From Flammeovirgaceae bacterium UBA5585 (GTDB lineage: Bacteria > Bacteroidota > Bacteroidia > Cytophagales > Cyclobacteriaceae): 64,000 nucleotides of DNA. The stretch is taken from contig DILT01000010.1 of assembly GCA_002425185.1 (NCBI GenBank), positions 124,001 to 188,000 of the forward strand, written 5' to 3'. Both the position numbers and the translations under genes were made by a program. Positions 1-8,496 of this stretch are shown here, piece after piece. Below the pieces are notes generated by a model. It ran no database searches. It saw only the letters and a list, made by a program, of their open reading frames with translations, and was not told the origin of the DNA. Position 1 is the first letter of the stretch. The number at the start of each line of letters is the position of its first letter.

Positions 1-1
1 T

Positions 2-1312
2 GGCGATTGGTGGAAGCTCTCCCGCAAAGGGGTAAAGAATATCTGCTGGCCCGGCCGGGTAAAATATTTTGCCCTGAGTTCAGGCACCTCGGAGGCTTCT
101 TCCAAACATATACCCGTAACCAAGGATATGACCAAGGCCATTCAGCGTACCAGTATCCGGCAGATTTTATCACTTTCCAAGTACGATCTTCCTTCCGATT
201 TTTTTACTTCCGGAATTTTAATGCTCGGTGGTAGCACCCACCTGAATAAAATCGGGAATTATTTTGAAGGTGACTTAAGCGGTATACAAGCGGCCAAACT
301 TCCCTTTTGGTTTCAGCATTTCTACAAACCGGGCAAGCGCATTGCCAAAACCCGAAACTGGGATGCCAAGCTGGATGAGATAACCAAAAAGGCCAAAGAC
401 TGGGACATTGGTATAATCGTAGGCGTACCGGCATGGCTTCAGATTCTCATGGAAAAAATACTGGATCATTATAAGGTTAAGAACATTCATGAGGTTTGGC
501 CAAACCTGAAGGTGTATGTTCATGGCGGTGTGTCCCTCGATCCTTACCGAAAGGGTTTTGAAAAATTAATGGGCAAACCTATTTATTATATCGAGACTTA
601 CCTGGCCTCCGAAGGTTTTATTGCCTACCAGGCATATCCCAACAGACGATCGATGCGGTTGGTGCTCAATAATGGAATATTTTATGAATTTGTACCCTTC
701 GAGGATAAGAATTTTGATGAGAACGGGGAAGTAAAGCCTGATGCGCATACGCTGATGATTGACGAAGTTGAAGAAGGTAAGGAGTATGCGTTGCTGCTGT
801 CCAGTTGTGCCGGGGCGTGGCGCTACCTGATTGGTGATGTTATAAAGTTTGTTTCGTTGGAGGAATCTGAAATTATAATTACCGGCCGCACAAAACATTT
901 TTTGAGTTTGTGTGGTGAACACCTTTCGGTAGATAATATGAACAAAGCCATTGAACTGGCTTCGAATGATTTAAATATTGAAGTACCTGAATTCGCAGTA
1001 GCGGGTATTCCGCATGGTACATTGTTTGCGCACCATTGGTTTGTGGGTACGGATGATGCTGTTGATGGAAATGTTTTGCGTGAAAAAATCGACAGCCATT
1101 TGAAAGTATTAAACGATGATTACGCAGTTGAACGTAGCGCAGCCTTGAAAGATGTTTACGTTGATGTATTGCCGGTGCACATATTTTATGATTGGATGAA
1201 ATCAAAGGGAAAAGTAGGGGGGCAGAATAAATTTCCACGGGTGATGAAAAATCACCAGTTGGAAGACTGGAAAGCATTTATTGAAAGTCATGTAAATGGA
1301 AATCGTTCTTAA
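2..1312 (+). CDS. GH3-family acyl-acid amido synthetase-like protein (5' partial)
   Basis: The reading frame is open from base 2, so the gene starts left of the window and this is its C-terminal 436 residues. It belongs to the GH3 (auxin-responsive promoter) branch of the adenylating superfamily; plant members join amino acids to acyl acids by way of an acyl-AMP. Visible family motifs are the phosphate-binding SSGTSEASSK about 25 residues in, the YIETYLASEG stretch, and YLIGDVIKF, which matches the YRxGD nucleotide motif. The first internal ATG (128) lies after the first motif and cannot be the real start. The next gene, a LysE exporter, starts inside its last 17 bases, which suggests co-transcription. 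Bacterial GH3 substrates are largely unknown and none is inferred here. Confidence 0.85.
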   Translation, partial: GDWWKLSRKGVKNICWPGRVKYFALSSGTSEASSKHIPVTKDMTKAIQRTSIRQILSLSKYDLPSDFFTSGILMLGGSTHLNKIGNYFEGDLSGIQAAKLPFWFQHFYKPGKRIAKTRNWDAKLDEITKKAKDWDIGIIVGVPAWLQILMEKILDHYKVKNIHEVWPNLKVYVHGGVSLDPYRKGFEKLMGKPIYYIETYLASEGFIAYQAYPNRRSMRLVLNNGIFYEFVPFEDKNFDENGEVKPDAHTLMIDEVEEGKEYALLLSSCAGAWRYLIGDVIKFVSLEESEIIITGRTKHFLSLCGEHLSVDNMNKAIELASNDLNIEVPEFAVAGIPHGTLFAHHWFVGTDDAVDGNVLREKIDSHLKVLNDDYAVERSAALKDVYVDVLPVHIFYDWMKSKGKVGGQNKFPRVMKNHQLEDWKAFIESHVNGNRS

Positions 1313-1928
1313 GGGCATTGCCTCCGGACTTGTTTTAGCGTTGCTGGTAGGTCCTGTTTTTTTTACCATTCTGCAAACCAGCATTGAGCGTGGTTTCTGG
1401 AGCGGTGCCTGGGTGGCTGCCGGTGTTTCATTGAGTGATGCTGCCTATATTTTTCTGGCCTACCTTGGACTCTCCCAGGCGCTTAATAACCCCAAGTCAC
1501 AGGTATACATGGCCTATGCTGGCGGCCTGATATTGTTTGCCTTCGGAGCCTATTACCTGCTTGTGAAGAGCCGTAAAATCCTGGATTTTACAAGCGTAAA
1601 CATCAAGGCACGAAGTCCGCTTCGGCTGGCCGCCAAGGGTTTTATTATTAACGGACTAAGCCCCATGGTGTTAATTTTCTGGATTGGAACCGTAAGTGTT
1701 GCCACCGGTGAGTTTGGCTATACTACCCACTACCAGGTTTCATTATTTTTTGGCTCCATAGTGGCCACAGTTTTTAGTACCGATTTACTTAAAGCTAAAC
1801 TTGCTGACAAGCTTCGGGAAGTACTCACCCCACGGTTGGTACGGATAATGAATATTATTTTGGGTGTGGTGATGGTGATTTTTAGCGGCCGACTTCTCTT
1901 CTATGCCGATTCGTTCTTTGTGCATTAA
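1296..1928 (+). CDS. LysE/RhtB-family amino-acid exporter
   Basis: A 210-residue hydrophobic protein with about six predicted membrane segments. It has the typical LysE N-terminus: a short start, a hydrophobic helix, then a GPVFFTILQTSIERGF loop resembling the family's GP-rich motif. These inner-membrane carriers export amino acids or related small molecules. The start overlaps the GH3-like gene by 17 bases, so the pair is probably translationally coupled. Its TAA stop overlaps the stop codon of the convergent VWA gene on the other strand by 4 bases, leaving no room for a terminator. The substrate cannot be read from the sequence. Confidence 0.85.
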   Translation: MEIVLKGIASGLVLALLVGPVFFTILQTSIERGFWSGAWVAAGVSLSDAAYIFLAYLGLSQALNNPKSQVYMAYAGGLILFAFGAYYLLVKSRKILDFTSVNIKARSPLRLAAKGFIINGLSPMVLIFWIGTVSVATGEFGYTTHYQVSLFFGSIVATVFSTDLLKAKLADKLREVLTPRLVRIMNIILGVVMVIFSGRLLFYADSFFVH

Positions 1929-2977
1929 TCCTGTAAAACGTTGCTGATAAATGTCGATTTGGTGAATAACCAAAGCAAAAGCAGAACGATGCCCCAGGTA
2001 AGGTAGTGTTGGTAATAATCCGCAGTGTCTTTGAATCGGGTTTCCTTAATTTCTGCTTTTTCGTACTGATCAATCTTATCGAACACTTGCTCCAGCGCAC
2101 GGTTATCGCTTACCCTGAAAAACTCTCCGCCACCGATCTCAGCAATTTTGCGCATGGTGGATTCATCAACAGTGTTATCAATCATATTGGGTCTGCCAAA
2201 AAAATCTTTTCCATAAGGTACCATGCCCTCCTTGCCAACAATAATGGTGTAGATTTTTATTCCGAAAGCAGCAGCCAATTCGGCAGCCGTAATCGGATCT
2301 ATGTTACCGGCCGTATTGTCTCCATCGCTTAACAAAATACAAACTTTTGATTTTGAGTTTGCCTCGCGCATTCGGTTGGTAACTACTCCCAGGGCACTGC
2401 CTATTGCGGTTCCCCGGTTATCGATCATCGAAAAATCGATTTCGCTGATGTAGGCTTTCAGCAGGTTGTAGTCGGTTGTGAGTGGTGCCAGGGAAAAAGC
2501 ATCGCCCGAAAAAACAACTAGTCCGATTCTGTCCTGTAATCGCCCTTCGATAAAATCGGCAGCTACATTTTTGGCGGCTTCAAGCCGGTTCGGTTCAAAA
2601 TCAGAAATTTGCATGGATTGAGAAATATCAACGGCAATCATGATATCAATCCCCTCGGTCCATTGCTCCACCTTTTCATTTGTTTTTTGCGGCCTGGCCA
2701 ATGCTATTAGTAATAGCGTAAGCACCAGCATCATCAGTATATCGGGTATAAGCCTGACCAGGTTTAAGGCTGAAGTTTTTAAATCGCGCTGGGCTAGGGC
2801 CACCGGTAGTTTTTGATTGAACTTATAGCGCCAGAGCCAGCGTAAAAGAATTAATAGGGGTATGGCCGCTATTCCGTAAAGAAACAGAGGACGTTCCCAG
2901 CTAAAGGATTGAATCGTTGAAGGACTGAACCACTCAATCGAGTACCAAACGTCTGTTGCTTGTATTTCCTTATCCAT
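1925..2977 (-). CDS. BatA-like von Willebrand factor A membrane protein
   Basis: A 350-residue protein with N-terminal membrane segments near residues 31-49 and 77-95, a VWA domain from about 108 to 310, and a C-terminal membrane helix near 325-343. The VWA metal-ion-dependent adhesion site is intact: D117-I-S119-Q-S121, followed by the downstream Thr and SDGDN motifs. This is the BatA architecture of the Bacteroides aerotolerance cluster, whose proteins act in the envelope and usually work with a MoxR AAA ATPase. It is the third gene of a three-gene minus-strand set (DUF58, membrane protein, this one) and overlaps the second by 8 bases. No BatB, BatC, BatD or MoxR is adjacent. The exact role is unproven; the family call is firm. 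Confidence 0.88.
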   Translation of the reverse strand: MDKEIQATDVWYSIEWFSPSTIQSFSWERPLFLYGIAAIPLLILLRWLWRYKFNQKLPVALAQRDLKTSALNLVRLIPDILMMLVLTLLLIALARPQKTNEKVEQWTEGIDIMIAVDISQSMQISDFEPNRLEAAKNVAADFIEGRLQDRIGLVVFSGDAFSLAPLTTDYNLLKAYISEIDFSMIDNRGTAIGSALGVVTNRMREANSKSKVCILLSDGDNTAGNIDPITAAELAAAFGIKIYTIIVGKEGMVPYGKDFFGRPNMIDNTVDESTMRKIAEIGGGEFFRVSDNRALEQVFDKIDQYEKAEIKETRFKDTADYYQHYLTWGIVLLLLWLFTKSTFISNVLQD

Positions 2978-3881
2978 GCTTCAGGGCTTCAATCAATTTC
3001 GAAAAACGTACTTCAGCCACTTGCTGCAAGTGCGTAAGCGGTTCCAGCACAGAAGTTGAACGTCCATAGATGGCACGGTCGAGTGCCTGCAGACTTTTGC
3101 CGAGGTATTCATCTTGCTCCAGGGCCAGGGTTTCGCGTGTGGTAAGCTTTGTAAAGGGCTTTCCTTCCAGTTGCTCCATGTATTTTTTCCAAATGGACAA
3201 GGCAAGCTCGGTTTTTTCTGTAGTGTACTGTGTTTGCAACTGATGAAGTTTTTCCAGATAGTTTTGGACAAATTTTGTATGATTTTTCTGAAGTCGCCTG
3301 AGCTTGAAATATTTCCGGATTCGTTTACCGAAAACCAACCAGATCACAACACTCACTACCAGAAGAATTCCAACAGTGATGAGCAGTATTGGATAATTCA
3401 ACAGAAAAGAAACGCGCTGATACGTGGTGTTGGTTAATAAAGGCAGATCCTGGGCACTGATACTATCCGGAACCGGTTCTTTTACCATGGTGGCCAATAC
3501 GATACTGTCGCGCTGGGGCACGTAGCGTGTGCAATCTTTTTCATTCACTACAAATACGGGCAAGCTAAGGTACTGCACGTCATCCACCTCAAAAGTGAGA
3601 AGCTGGTACACTACACTGTCGTAACTTTCTCCACGCAGCGTTTGTGTAGGTTGATATTTTTTATGATAAAACTCAAATGGGGTGAATGAAAATGTAGAAT
3701 CCGGAAAGAGTATTGTCAGGTTACTGGTATAGTGGGCAATCAGGTAGTAATCAATGGGGTCACCCAATCGTACACTGTCTTGTATAAATCCTGCCCGCAC
3801 CCGCACCTGAGCCATCGTTTGAATCAACGACAGGGTTAATAAAATTAACAAACAGGTTGTAAGAATATTCCTTCGCCTCAT
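2970..3881 (-). CDS. Membrane protein of the DUF58/VWA cluster
   Basis: 303 residues with a signal peptide (about 1-24, ending near MAQ), a periplasmic beta-rich part of about 130 residues, one membrane helix near 159-184, and a basic, coiled cytoplasmic tail rich in Lys, Leu and Gln. This layout resembles the BatD-like or DUF4381-like small proteins found between DUF58 and BatA genes in Bacteroidota. I do not recognise a specific named family from the residues. It lies 13 bases after the DUF58 gene and overlaps the VWA gene by 8 bases, so it very likely belongs to one operon and one envelope complex with them. Confidence 0.7.
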   Translation of the reverse strand: MRRRNILTTCLLILLTLSLIQTMAQVRVRAGFIQDSVRLGDPIDYYLIAHYTSNLTILFPDSTFSFTPFEFYHKKYQPTQTLRGESYDSVVYQLLTFEVDDVQYLSLPVFVVNEKDCTRYVPQRDSIVLATMVKEPVPDSISAQDLPLLTNTTYQRVSFLLNYPILLITVGILLVVSVVIWLVFGKRIRKYFKLRRLQKNHTKFVQNYLEKLHQLQTQYTTEKTELALSIWKKYMEQLEGKPFTKLTTRETLALEQDEYLGKSLQALDRAIYGRSTSVLEPLTHLQQVAEVRFSKLIEALKHG

Positions 3882-3894
3882 GGTCCGCTTCCGC

Positions 3895-4773
3895 CTAAGT
3901 TGTTTTTAGTGATTTGTTCCGGATTTTAAATAGCCGGAGCAATTTTGGAACGTAATCTTCTTCTGTATCCAATGAAATAAAATTGATTTGATGCTTTTTG
4001 CAAAATGCAGTGAGTTGCATTTTTCGGTCTTCCAGCCGGTCACTGATTTTTTTACGAAAATCGCCAAACGAAGTATTGATCCATAAGGTCTTTCCCGATT
4101 CTTTATCTTCAACCGGTATAATTCCCAGTTTTGGCAATCGCGTTTCGCGCTTATCGCTGATGTGCACAATAACCAGGTCGTGCCTGCGTGCCAGGGCTTT
4201 TAAATTGTGTTCGTACGACTCATCAATGAAATCGGAGATCAGTATAATAACACTTCTGCGCTTAATGGTATTAAGCGCAAACGCCATAGCTTTATTCAGG
4301 TCTGTTCTTTTTGATTGCGGCCGCAGGGTGGTAATACCATGAATGATCTGGTACGCCTGCGAAACACCTTTGGTGGGCTTAATGTAGAGTTCACGCTGAT
4401 CGGTATAACAGATCAGCCCCACATGGCTTGATTCTTTCACGGCAGAAAGGGCCAGTACACCGCAAATTTCTTTGCCGATATCGGCTTTGGTTTGCCCGGC
4501 TGACCCAATGTCCTGAGAGGCGCTTACATCCAGGATGAAGAATACCGTTTGTTCCTTTTCCTCCCGGAAGGTTTTTACATACGTACCATGGCCCTTAGCC
4601 GATACGTTCCAGTCGATGGTGCGGATGTCATCCCCATACTGGTATGGGCGTACATCGTCAAATTCAAGCCCCGTTCCTTTAAAAACCGAGCGAAAGTCGC
4701 CCTGCATCTGGCTGTTAATGGCCTTGCGTATCTGGATCTCGTATTTGCGCAACTTTTTTAGAAGTTCTTTCAC
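3895..4773 (-). CDS. DUF58 domain protein
   Basis: 292 residues. The DUF58 hallmark is present at about residues 41-59 (VRPYQYGDDIRTIDWNVSA), followed by a VWA-like core with D82-V-S84-A-S86 and the later LISDFIDE segment. DUF58 proteins are usually encoded directly after a MoxR-type AAA ATPase and next to BatA/BatB proteins, and are thought to act with them in envelope maintenance or protein maturation. Here it is the first gene of the cluster and no moxR precedes it: upstream is the divergent DUF4296 lipoprotein gene. A TATTTTTG box on the minus strand at 4807-4814 is a plausible -7 element, though I saw no good upstream TTTG. Confidence 0.88.
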   Translation of the reverse strand: MKELLKKLRKYEIQIRKAINSQMQGDFRSVFKGTGLEFDDVRPYQYGDDIRTIDWNVSAKGHGTYVKTFREEKEQTVFFILDVSASQDIGSAGQTKADIGKEICGVLALSAVKESSHVGLICYTDQRELYIKPTKGVSQAYQIIHGITTLRPQSKRTDLNKAMAFALNTIKRRSVIILISDFIDESYEHNLKALARRHDLVIVHISDKRETRLPKLGIIPVEDKESGKTLWINTSFGDFRKKISDRLEDRKMQLTAFCKKHQINFISLDTEEDYVPKLLRLFKIRNKSLKTT

Positions 4774-4878
4774 GACCTGACGGATGCTGGTTCAATTTTT
4801 GAGTTCCAAAAATAACTAAATGTGACTACTTTGCTCACTTCACTCATAACTCAGGTTGATTTAAGCGATAAAGGGAAA

Positions 4879-5244
4879 ATGTACAGGATTTTTTTGAACC
4901 TGGTAGTAGGCCTACTTATAGTTGGTTGTCAGCAAAACGACAGCAAAAAGGGTATATTAACCGAGCCAGAAATGGTTAACGTAATCATTCAGCTTTACCT
5001 GGCGGAAGAGAATATTTCCCGTATTTCCGTAGACTATGATTCCATGAACAGGCTGATGCCGTATTTCCGTGAACACATCTTTGCGAATGCGGGTACGCAG
5101 GATTCCGTTTTCAGAAAGTCGATGGAGTACTATATGGCCCACCCCAGACGACTCGAATATATTTACACGGCCGTGGTAGATTCCTTAAGTTTGCGTGAGC
5201 AAGTGATGCCGAACGAGTACAGTCAGTATGCCCCACCCAAGTGA
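4879..5244 (+). CDS. DUF4296-type lipoprotein
   Basis: 121 residues from the chosen ATG at 4879. That start gives a short lipoprotein signal (MYRIFLNLVVGLLIVGCQQ) with the lipobox Cys near residue 17. The GTG at 4822 would add 19 residues before the signal and is unlikely. The body has the DUF4296 pattern: an early ExMVNVIIQLYLAEE helix and a later DSVFRKSMEYYMAHP segment, a small helical family found in Bacteroidota, probably on the inner face of the outer membrane. Function unknown. Its 3' end overlaps mutS2 by 17 bases, so the two are probably co-transcribed. Confidence 0.78.
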   Translation: MYRIFLNLVVGLLIVGCQQNDSKKGILTEPEMVNVIIQLYLAEENISRISVDYDSMNRLMPYFREHIFANAGTQDSVFRKSMEYYMAHPRRLEYIYTAVVDSLSLREQVMPNEYSQYAPPK

Positions 5245-7600
5245 TGTTGAACTAAAACTTGGCTTCGACCAGATCAGATCGAAGTTAAAGTCCCTTTCCC
5301 TTTCTGCACTAGGCACTGCACGCGTTGATGAGATGTTGTTTCTTAATGATTCAACAAAGGTCAGGCACTTGCTTCAACAGGTTTTTGAATTTAAACAGAT
5401 TCTTGATCGTGGGGAGGCTTTTCCATCCAATCACTATGTTGACCCTGCTGCGCTGTTTACCCGCGCTTCACTGGAGGGTAATTATCTTGACGAACAGGAT
5501 TTTCTGCAAATCGCGTATTCGTTACAAACCATCCTTACCTGCCGCGAGTACCTGGTGAAGAATCAGGAGTATTACCCGGTTTTATTCCAACTTACCGAAC
5601 CTGTCCGGATTTCGGGCGCCTTTGTTAAGCAAATTCATTCCGTGATTGATGATGCCGGATTAGTGAGAGATTCAGCCAGTGCAGAATTGGCCCGCATACG
5701 AAAAAGACTTCGGGAGGAGCAAGGCCGGTCGCGGAAGCTGATTGACCAGGTGTACCGGCAAGCCGTTGAACAGCAATGGGTACCCGAAGGTGCTTTGCCC
5801 ACCATACGGGGCGGCCGCTTAGTGATACCTGTGTTGGCCGAGTATAAGCGCAAGCTAAAGGGCTTTATTCAGGATGAATCGGCCACGGGTCAGACCGTTT
5901 TTATGGAACCGGCTGAAGTACTGGAAGCCAACAACGAGATCCGCGATTTAGAACATGCTGAAAGGCGGGAGGTAATCCGAATACTTATTCAGCTCACGGA
6001 TAAATTGCGTGAAGAAATTCCACAGCTACAGCTGGCTTACCGATTTTTGGGTTGGATCGATTTCATCAGGGCCAAGGCCAGGCTGGCTGTTGAATTACAA
6101 GCCGAGCTTCCGGATGTTCTTCCCGTGCCAGCGATTCGGTGGATGAATGCACGACATCCGTTGCTGTATTTGAGTCTGAAGGGAAAACGTGAGCTTGTTC
6201 CTTTATCTATAGATTTAACAGAAGCCGACAGGTTCTTATTGGTTTCCGGACCAAATGCCGGAGGAAAATCCGTTTGTCTTAAAACGGTTGGCTTGTTGCA
6301 GTATATGCTTCAATGCGGATTGCTAATTCCGGTTTTGCCTGACTCCAAAGCTGGAATTTTTGATGACTTGTTTATTGACATTGGCGACCAGCAGTCGATT
6401 GAAAATGACTTAAGTACGTACAGCAGCCATTTAAAAAATATGGCGCACTTCATACAGCATGGCCATGGCAAAACCCTGGTGTTGCTGGATGAGTTAGGAT
6501 CAGGAACAGATCCGAACTTTGGGGGGGCTATAGCACAGGCGATTTTGCAAACCTTGCTGAAAAAACGCGTATGGGGTGTGGCCACCACTCATTACTACAA
6601 TTTGAAATTATTTGCCGGACAGCAACAAGGTATTCGCAATGCCGCCATGCGTTTCGATGAGAAAAATATGGTTCCGCTATATCAACTTGATATTGGCAAA
6701 CCGGGTAGTTCATTTGCGTTGGAGATTGCACAGAAAACCGGATTGCCGCAAGAGATTTTGGAAACAGCCAGACGGCTTGCCGGAAGTGAGCTGGTAGGTT
6801 TTGAAACCCTGGTACGAAACCTGGAGCAGGAGCGGAATGCTTTGGCAGAGAAAACCAGGCAACTCAACAAGCAAGAGGCCGACCTGAAAGTATTGTTGAG
6901 AAAATACGAAATGCTGAGCGGAGAGTTGGAGACGAAGAAGAAGCAAATTCTGAATAAGGCAAAAGAAGAAGCGAGCAACCTGTTAGCCGAAACCAACCGC
7001 GAAATTGAAAAAACCATTCGCCACATACGGGAGAACCAGGCGCAAAAGCAGGAAACCAGCAAAGTAAGAAAGAACCTGGAAGCGCTTACGCAGAAGGTAT
7101 CGCGGCAACAGGAAATACCAAAGCAAAAATTACCTGCCGGGCCAATAAAAGCGGGCGATCGCGTACGATTGATCGGGCAGGATGGAAGCGGGTTGGTGTT
7201 GTCGGTAAAGGGTAAAAATGCCGTGGTTCAGTTTGGTGAATTGAAATCTACCGTAGCGGTGAGCAAACTGGAAAGCGCAGTACATTCAACTACAGAGGCT
7301 GCAACAGAGCGAAAGTTGCGATCGACAGGCATAAGCCTGCATGATAAACGCGCGGTGTACAGTTCAGTATTGGATGTGCGTGGCAAACGAGTAGAAGAAG
7401 TGGTTCCGTTGCTCGATCAGTTTATGGATACTTCAGTGTTGCTGAGCCAGGGGGAAATAAAAATTTTACACGGTAAGGGTGAGGGTGTGCTGCGAAAAGT
7501 TATCCGTGAACAACTTAAGAAATACAAACAGGTAGCTTCCGTAGCCGATGAGCATGTGGAGCGTGGAGGTGACGGGATTACGGTGGTGGTGTTAAAATAG
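5228..7600 (+). CDS. mutS2: MutS2 endonuclease / ribosome-rescue ATPase
   Basis: 790 residues, the normal MutS2 length. The core and lever region is followed by an ABC-type ATPase with Walker A GPNAGGKS at 341-348 and Walker B VLLDELGSGTDP. A long Lys/Glu-rich coiled segment lies around 525-620, and a C-terminal Smr nuclease domain starts near 712, with LDVRGKR at 715 and HGKGEG. MutS2 suppresses homologous recombination in some species and in others splits collided ribosomes; the Smr domain carries the nuclease activity. It overlaps the DUF4296 gene. The last 80 bases are duplicated at 8373-8452, beyond a toxin-antitoxin insert, and the gene's apparent terminator lies after that second copy. 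Confidence 0.95.
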   Translation: MPHPSDVELKLGFDQIRSKLKSLSLSALGTARVDEMLFLNDSTKVRHLLQQVFEFKQILDRGEAFPSNHYVDPAALFTRASLEGNYLDEQDFLQIAYSLQTILTCREYLVKNQEYYPVLFQLTEPVRISGAFVKQIHSVIDDAGLVRDSASAELARIRKRLREEQGRSRKLIDQVYRQAVEQQWVPEGALPTIRGGRLVIPVLAEYKRKLKGFIQDESATGQTVFMEPAEVLEANNEIRDLEHAERREVIRILIQLTDKLREEIPQLQLAYRFLGWIDFIRAKARLAVELQAELPDVLPVPAIRWMNARHPLLYLSLKGKRELVPLSIDLTEADRFLLVSGPNAGGKSVCLKTVGLLQYMLQCGLLIPVLPDSKAGIFDDLFIDIGDQQSIENDLSTYSSHLKNMAHFIQHGHGKTLVLLDELGSGTDPNFGGAIAQAILQTLLKKRVWGVATTHYYNLKLFAGQQQGIRNAAMRFDEKNMVPLYQLDIGKPGSSFALEIAQKTGLPQEILETARRLAGSELVGFETLVRNLEQERNALAEKTRQLNKQEADLKVLLRKYEMLSGELETKKKQILNKAKEEASNLLAETNREIEKTIRHIRENQAQKQETSKVRKNLEALTQKVSRQQEIPKQKLPAGPIKAGDRVRLIGQDGSGLVLSVKGKNAVVQFGELKSTVAVSKLESAVHSTTEAATERKLRSTGISLHDKRAVYSSVLDVRGKRVEEVVPLLDQFMDTSVLLSQGEIKILHGKGEGVLRKVIREQLKKYKQVASVADEHVERGGDGITVVVLK
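7520..7599 (+). repeat. Direct repeat, copy 1 (active mutS2 3' end)
   Basis: 80 bases coding the last residues of MutS2, repeated at 8373-8452 with an offset of exactly 853 bases. I count four internal differences (positions 7540, 7543, 7570 and 7573 in this copy). Read in the MutS2 frame, all four are third-position synonymous changes (Ser, Val, Gly, Asp). The stop codon differs too (TAG here, TAA in copy 2). Confidence 0.93.
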
Positions 7601-7687
7601 TTCCAGGCAGATTTTTGAATCAGTTGAGAAGTTACCTGCAAGCGGCCTACTGTGAAAAAAGTGAGAATAAAAACGTAAATTGGGGAC

Positions 7688-7930
7688 ATGAAAAGAATAA
7701 CCATAAATATACCGGACACTGTTGACTTTGATGACAAGGAAGCCCTTATGGCAATAGCGTCAAGACTGTATGAAAAGGGTAAGCTTTCTCTGGGACAAGC
7801 TGCCGAACTGGTTGGACTGTCAAAAGGTGCATTCATGGAAATCTTGGGGACTTTCGGGGTTTCTGTTTTTAATTATCCATCTTCAGACCTTGACCGAGAC
7901 GTAGAGAATGCAAAAAGTTATAATCTCTGA
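7688..7930 (+). CDS. UPF0175-family antitoxin
   Basis: 80 residues. It has the UPF0175 pattern: a beta N-terminus (MKRITINIPDTV), a central helix-turn-helix-like part with KLSLGQAAELVGLSKGAFME, and a short C-terminus for toxin contact. UPF0175 proteins act as antitoxins and DNA-binding autoregulators paired with DUF3368 PIN-domain toxins, and such a gene follows here with a 23-base overlap. The pair lies inside the repeat-bracketed insert after mutS2. The antitoxin frame is intact while the toxin frame is broken. Confidence 0.88.
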   Translation: MKRITINIPDTVDFDDKEALMAIASRLYEKGKLSLGQAAELVGLSKGAFMEILGTFGVSVFNYPSSDLDRDVENAKSYNL

Positions 7931-8365
7931 CACAAGCTGTTTAATCCTTCTCGACAAGATTGGAGAACTGAAACTTTTAAATAAACTCTTCGGACAAATT
8001 ATAGTCACGCAAGAAATTGCACGTGAATTTAAAAAAGAATTACCCGACTGGTTTACAGTTGAAGAACCGACCAACAAGACTTACCAAAAAATTCTTGAAG
8101 CTTCACTGGACAAGGAGAAGCAAGCGCAATAGCATTTGCTATCGAACAGACTGATTGTCTATTGATAATAGACGACTACAAAGGAAGAAAATATGCCGAG
8201 CAATTAGGCATTAAAATAACCGGGACACTTGGAGTTATAATTGCCGCAAAGCTAAGCGGACATATAGAATCAGTTAAACCAATGTTGGACAAAATCAAAA
8301 AGACCGACTTTAGGTTGACCGCTGAACTTGAAAAAAGGACAATTGAAAAAGCAATTGAGGTGTGA
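7908..8365 (+). pseudogene. DUF3368 PIN-like toxin, frameshifted
   Basis: The N-terminal part (7908-8132) reads MQKVIISDTSCLILLDKIGEL, with the conserved PIN-type Asp in SDTS and LLDK. It then shifts frame after the DK at about 8114 and stops at 8130-8132. In another frame the expected continuation GEASAIAFA runs through LLIIDDYKGR to a stop at 8363-8365. Restoring one G at about 8114-8115 would give a full-length DUF3368 protein of about 152 residues with all acidic residues. This is therefore a single-base deletion: a real inactivation, a phase-variable state, or a sequencing error. No typical slippery heptamer is visible, so programmed frameshifting is unlikely. Confidence 0.85.
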
Positions 8366-8372
8366 CGGCCAC

Positions 8373-8452
8373 AAATACAAACAGGTAGCTTCTGTGGCCG
8401 ATGAGCATGTGGAGCGTGGAGGGGATGGGATTACGGTGGTGGTGTTAAAATA
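8373..8452 (+). repeat. Direct repeat, copy 2 (displaced mutS2 3' end)
   Basis: Second copy of the mutS2 3' end, 853 bases after the first. It begins 8 bases after the toxin stop and is followed at once by a strong terminator. It keeps the MutS2 C-terminal frame (YKQVASVADEH through VVVLK, then TAA), but no start or upstream frame now joins it. It is a gene fragment, not a gene. Confidence 0.92.
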
Positions 8453-8454
8453 AA

Positions 8455-8476
8455 AAAGGCCTCAAACGAGGCCTTT
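8455..8476 (+). terminator. Intrinsic terminator after the second mutS2 end
   Basis: A 9-bp perfect stem AAAGGCCTC / GAGGCCTTT with a 4-base AAAC loop, directly after the TAA of repeat copy 2. Its A and T flanks allow it to work in both directions, for mutS2/toxin-antitoxin on the plus strand and for the lipoprotein gene on the minus strand. Confidence 0.8.
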
Positions 8477-8496
8477 CAAAATCTTACGATACTCTT

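Larger units (their letters stand above)
7601..8372 (+). other. Small toxin-antitoxin insert between mutS2 3'-end repeats
   Basis: This 772-bp segment separates the two copies of the mutS2 3' end. It holds an intact UPF0175 antitoxin and a frameshifted DUF3368 PIN-like toxin, and is visibly more AT-rich than mutS2. No transposase, integrase or terminal inverted repeat is visible. Recombination between the 80-bp repeats would remove it cleanly and restore mutS2 joined to the terminator at 8455-8476. The inference is an acquired cassette that brought a replacement gene end; an old duplication followed by insertion is the alternative. Confidence 0.7.

Noticed and set aside
2970..4773. A new defence system formed by DUF58, membrane protein and VWA
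   Set aside because: The three fit the known Bat-type envelope cluster; no nuclease, sensor or mobile context is seen.
8105..8135. Programmed ribosomal frameshift in the DUF3368 toxin
   Set aside because: No slippery heptamer or following structure is seen; a lost G explains the shift more simply.
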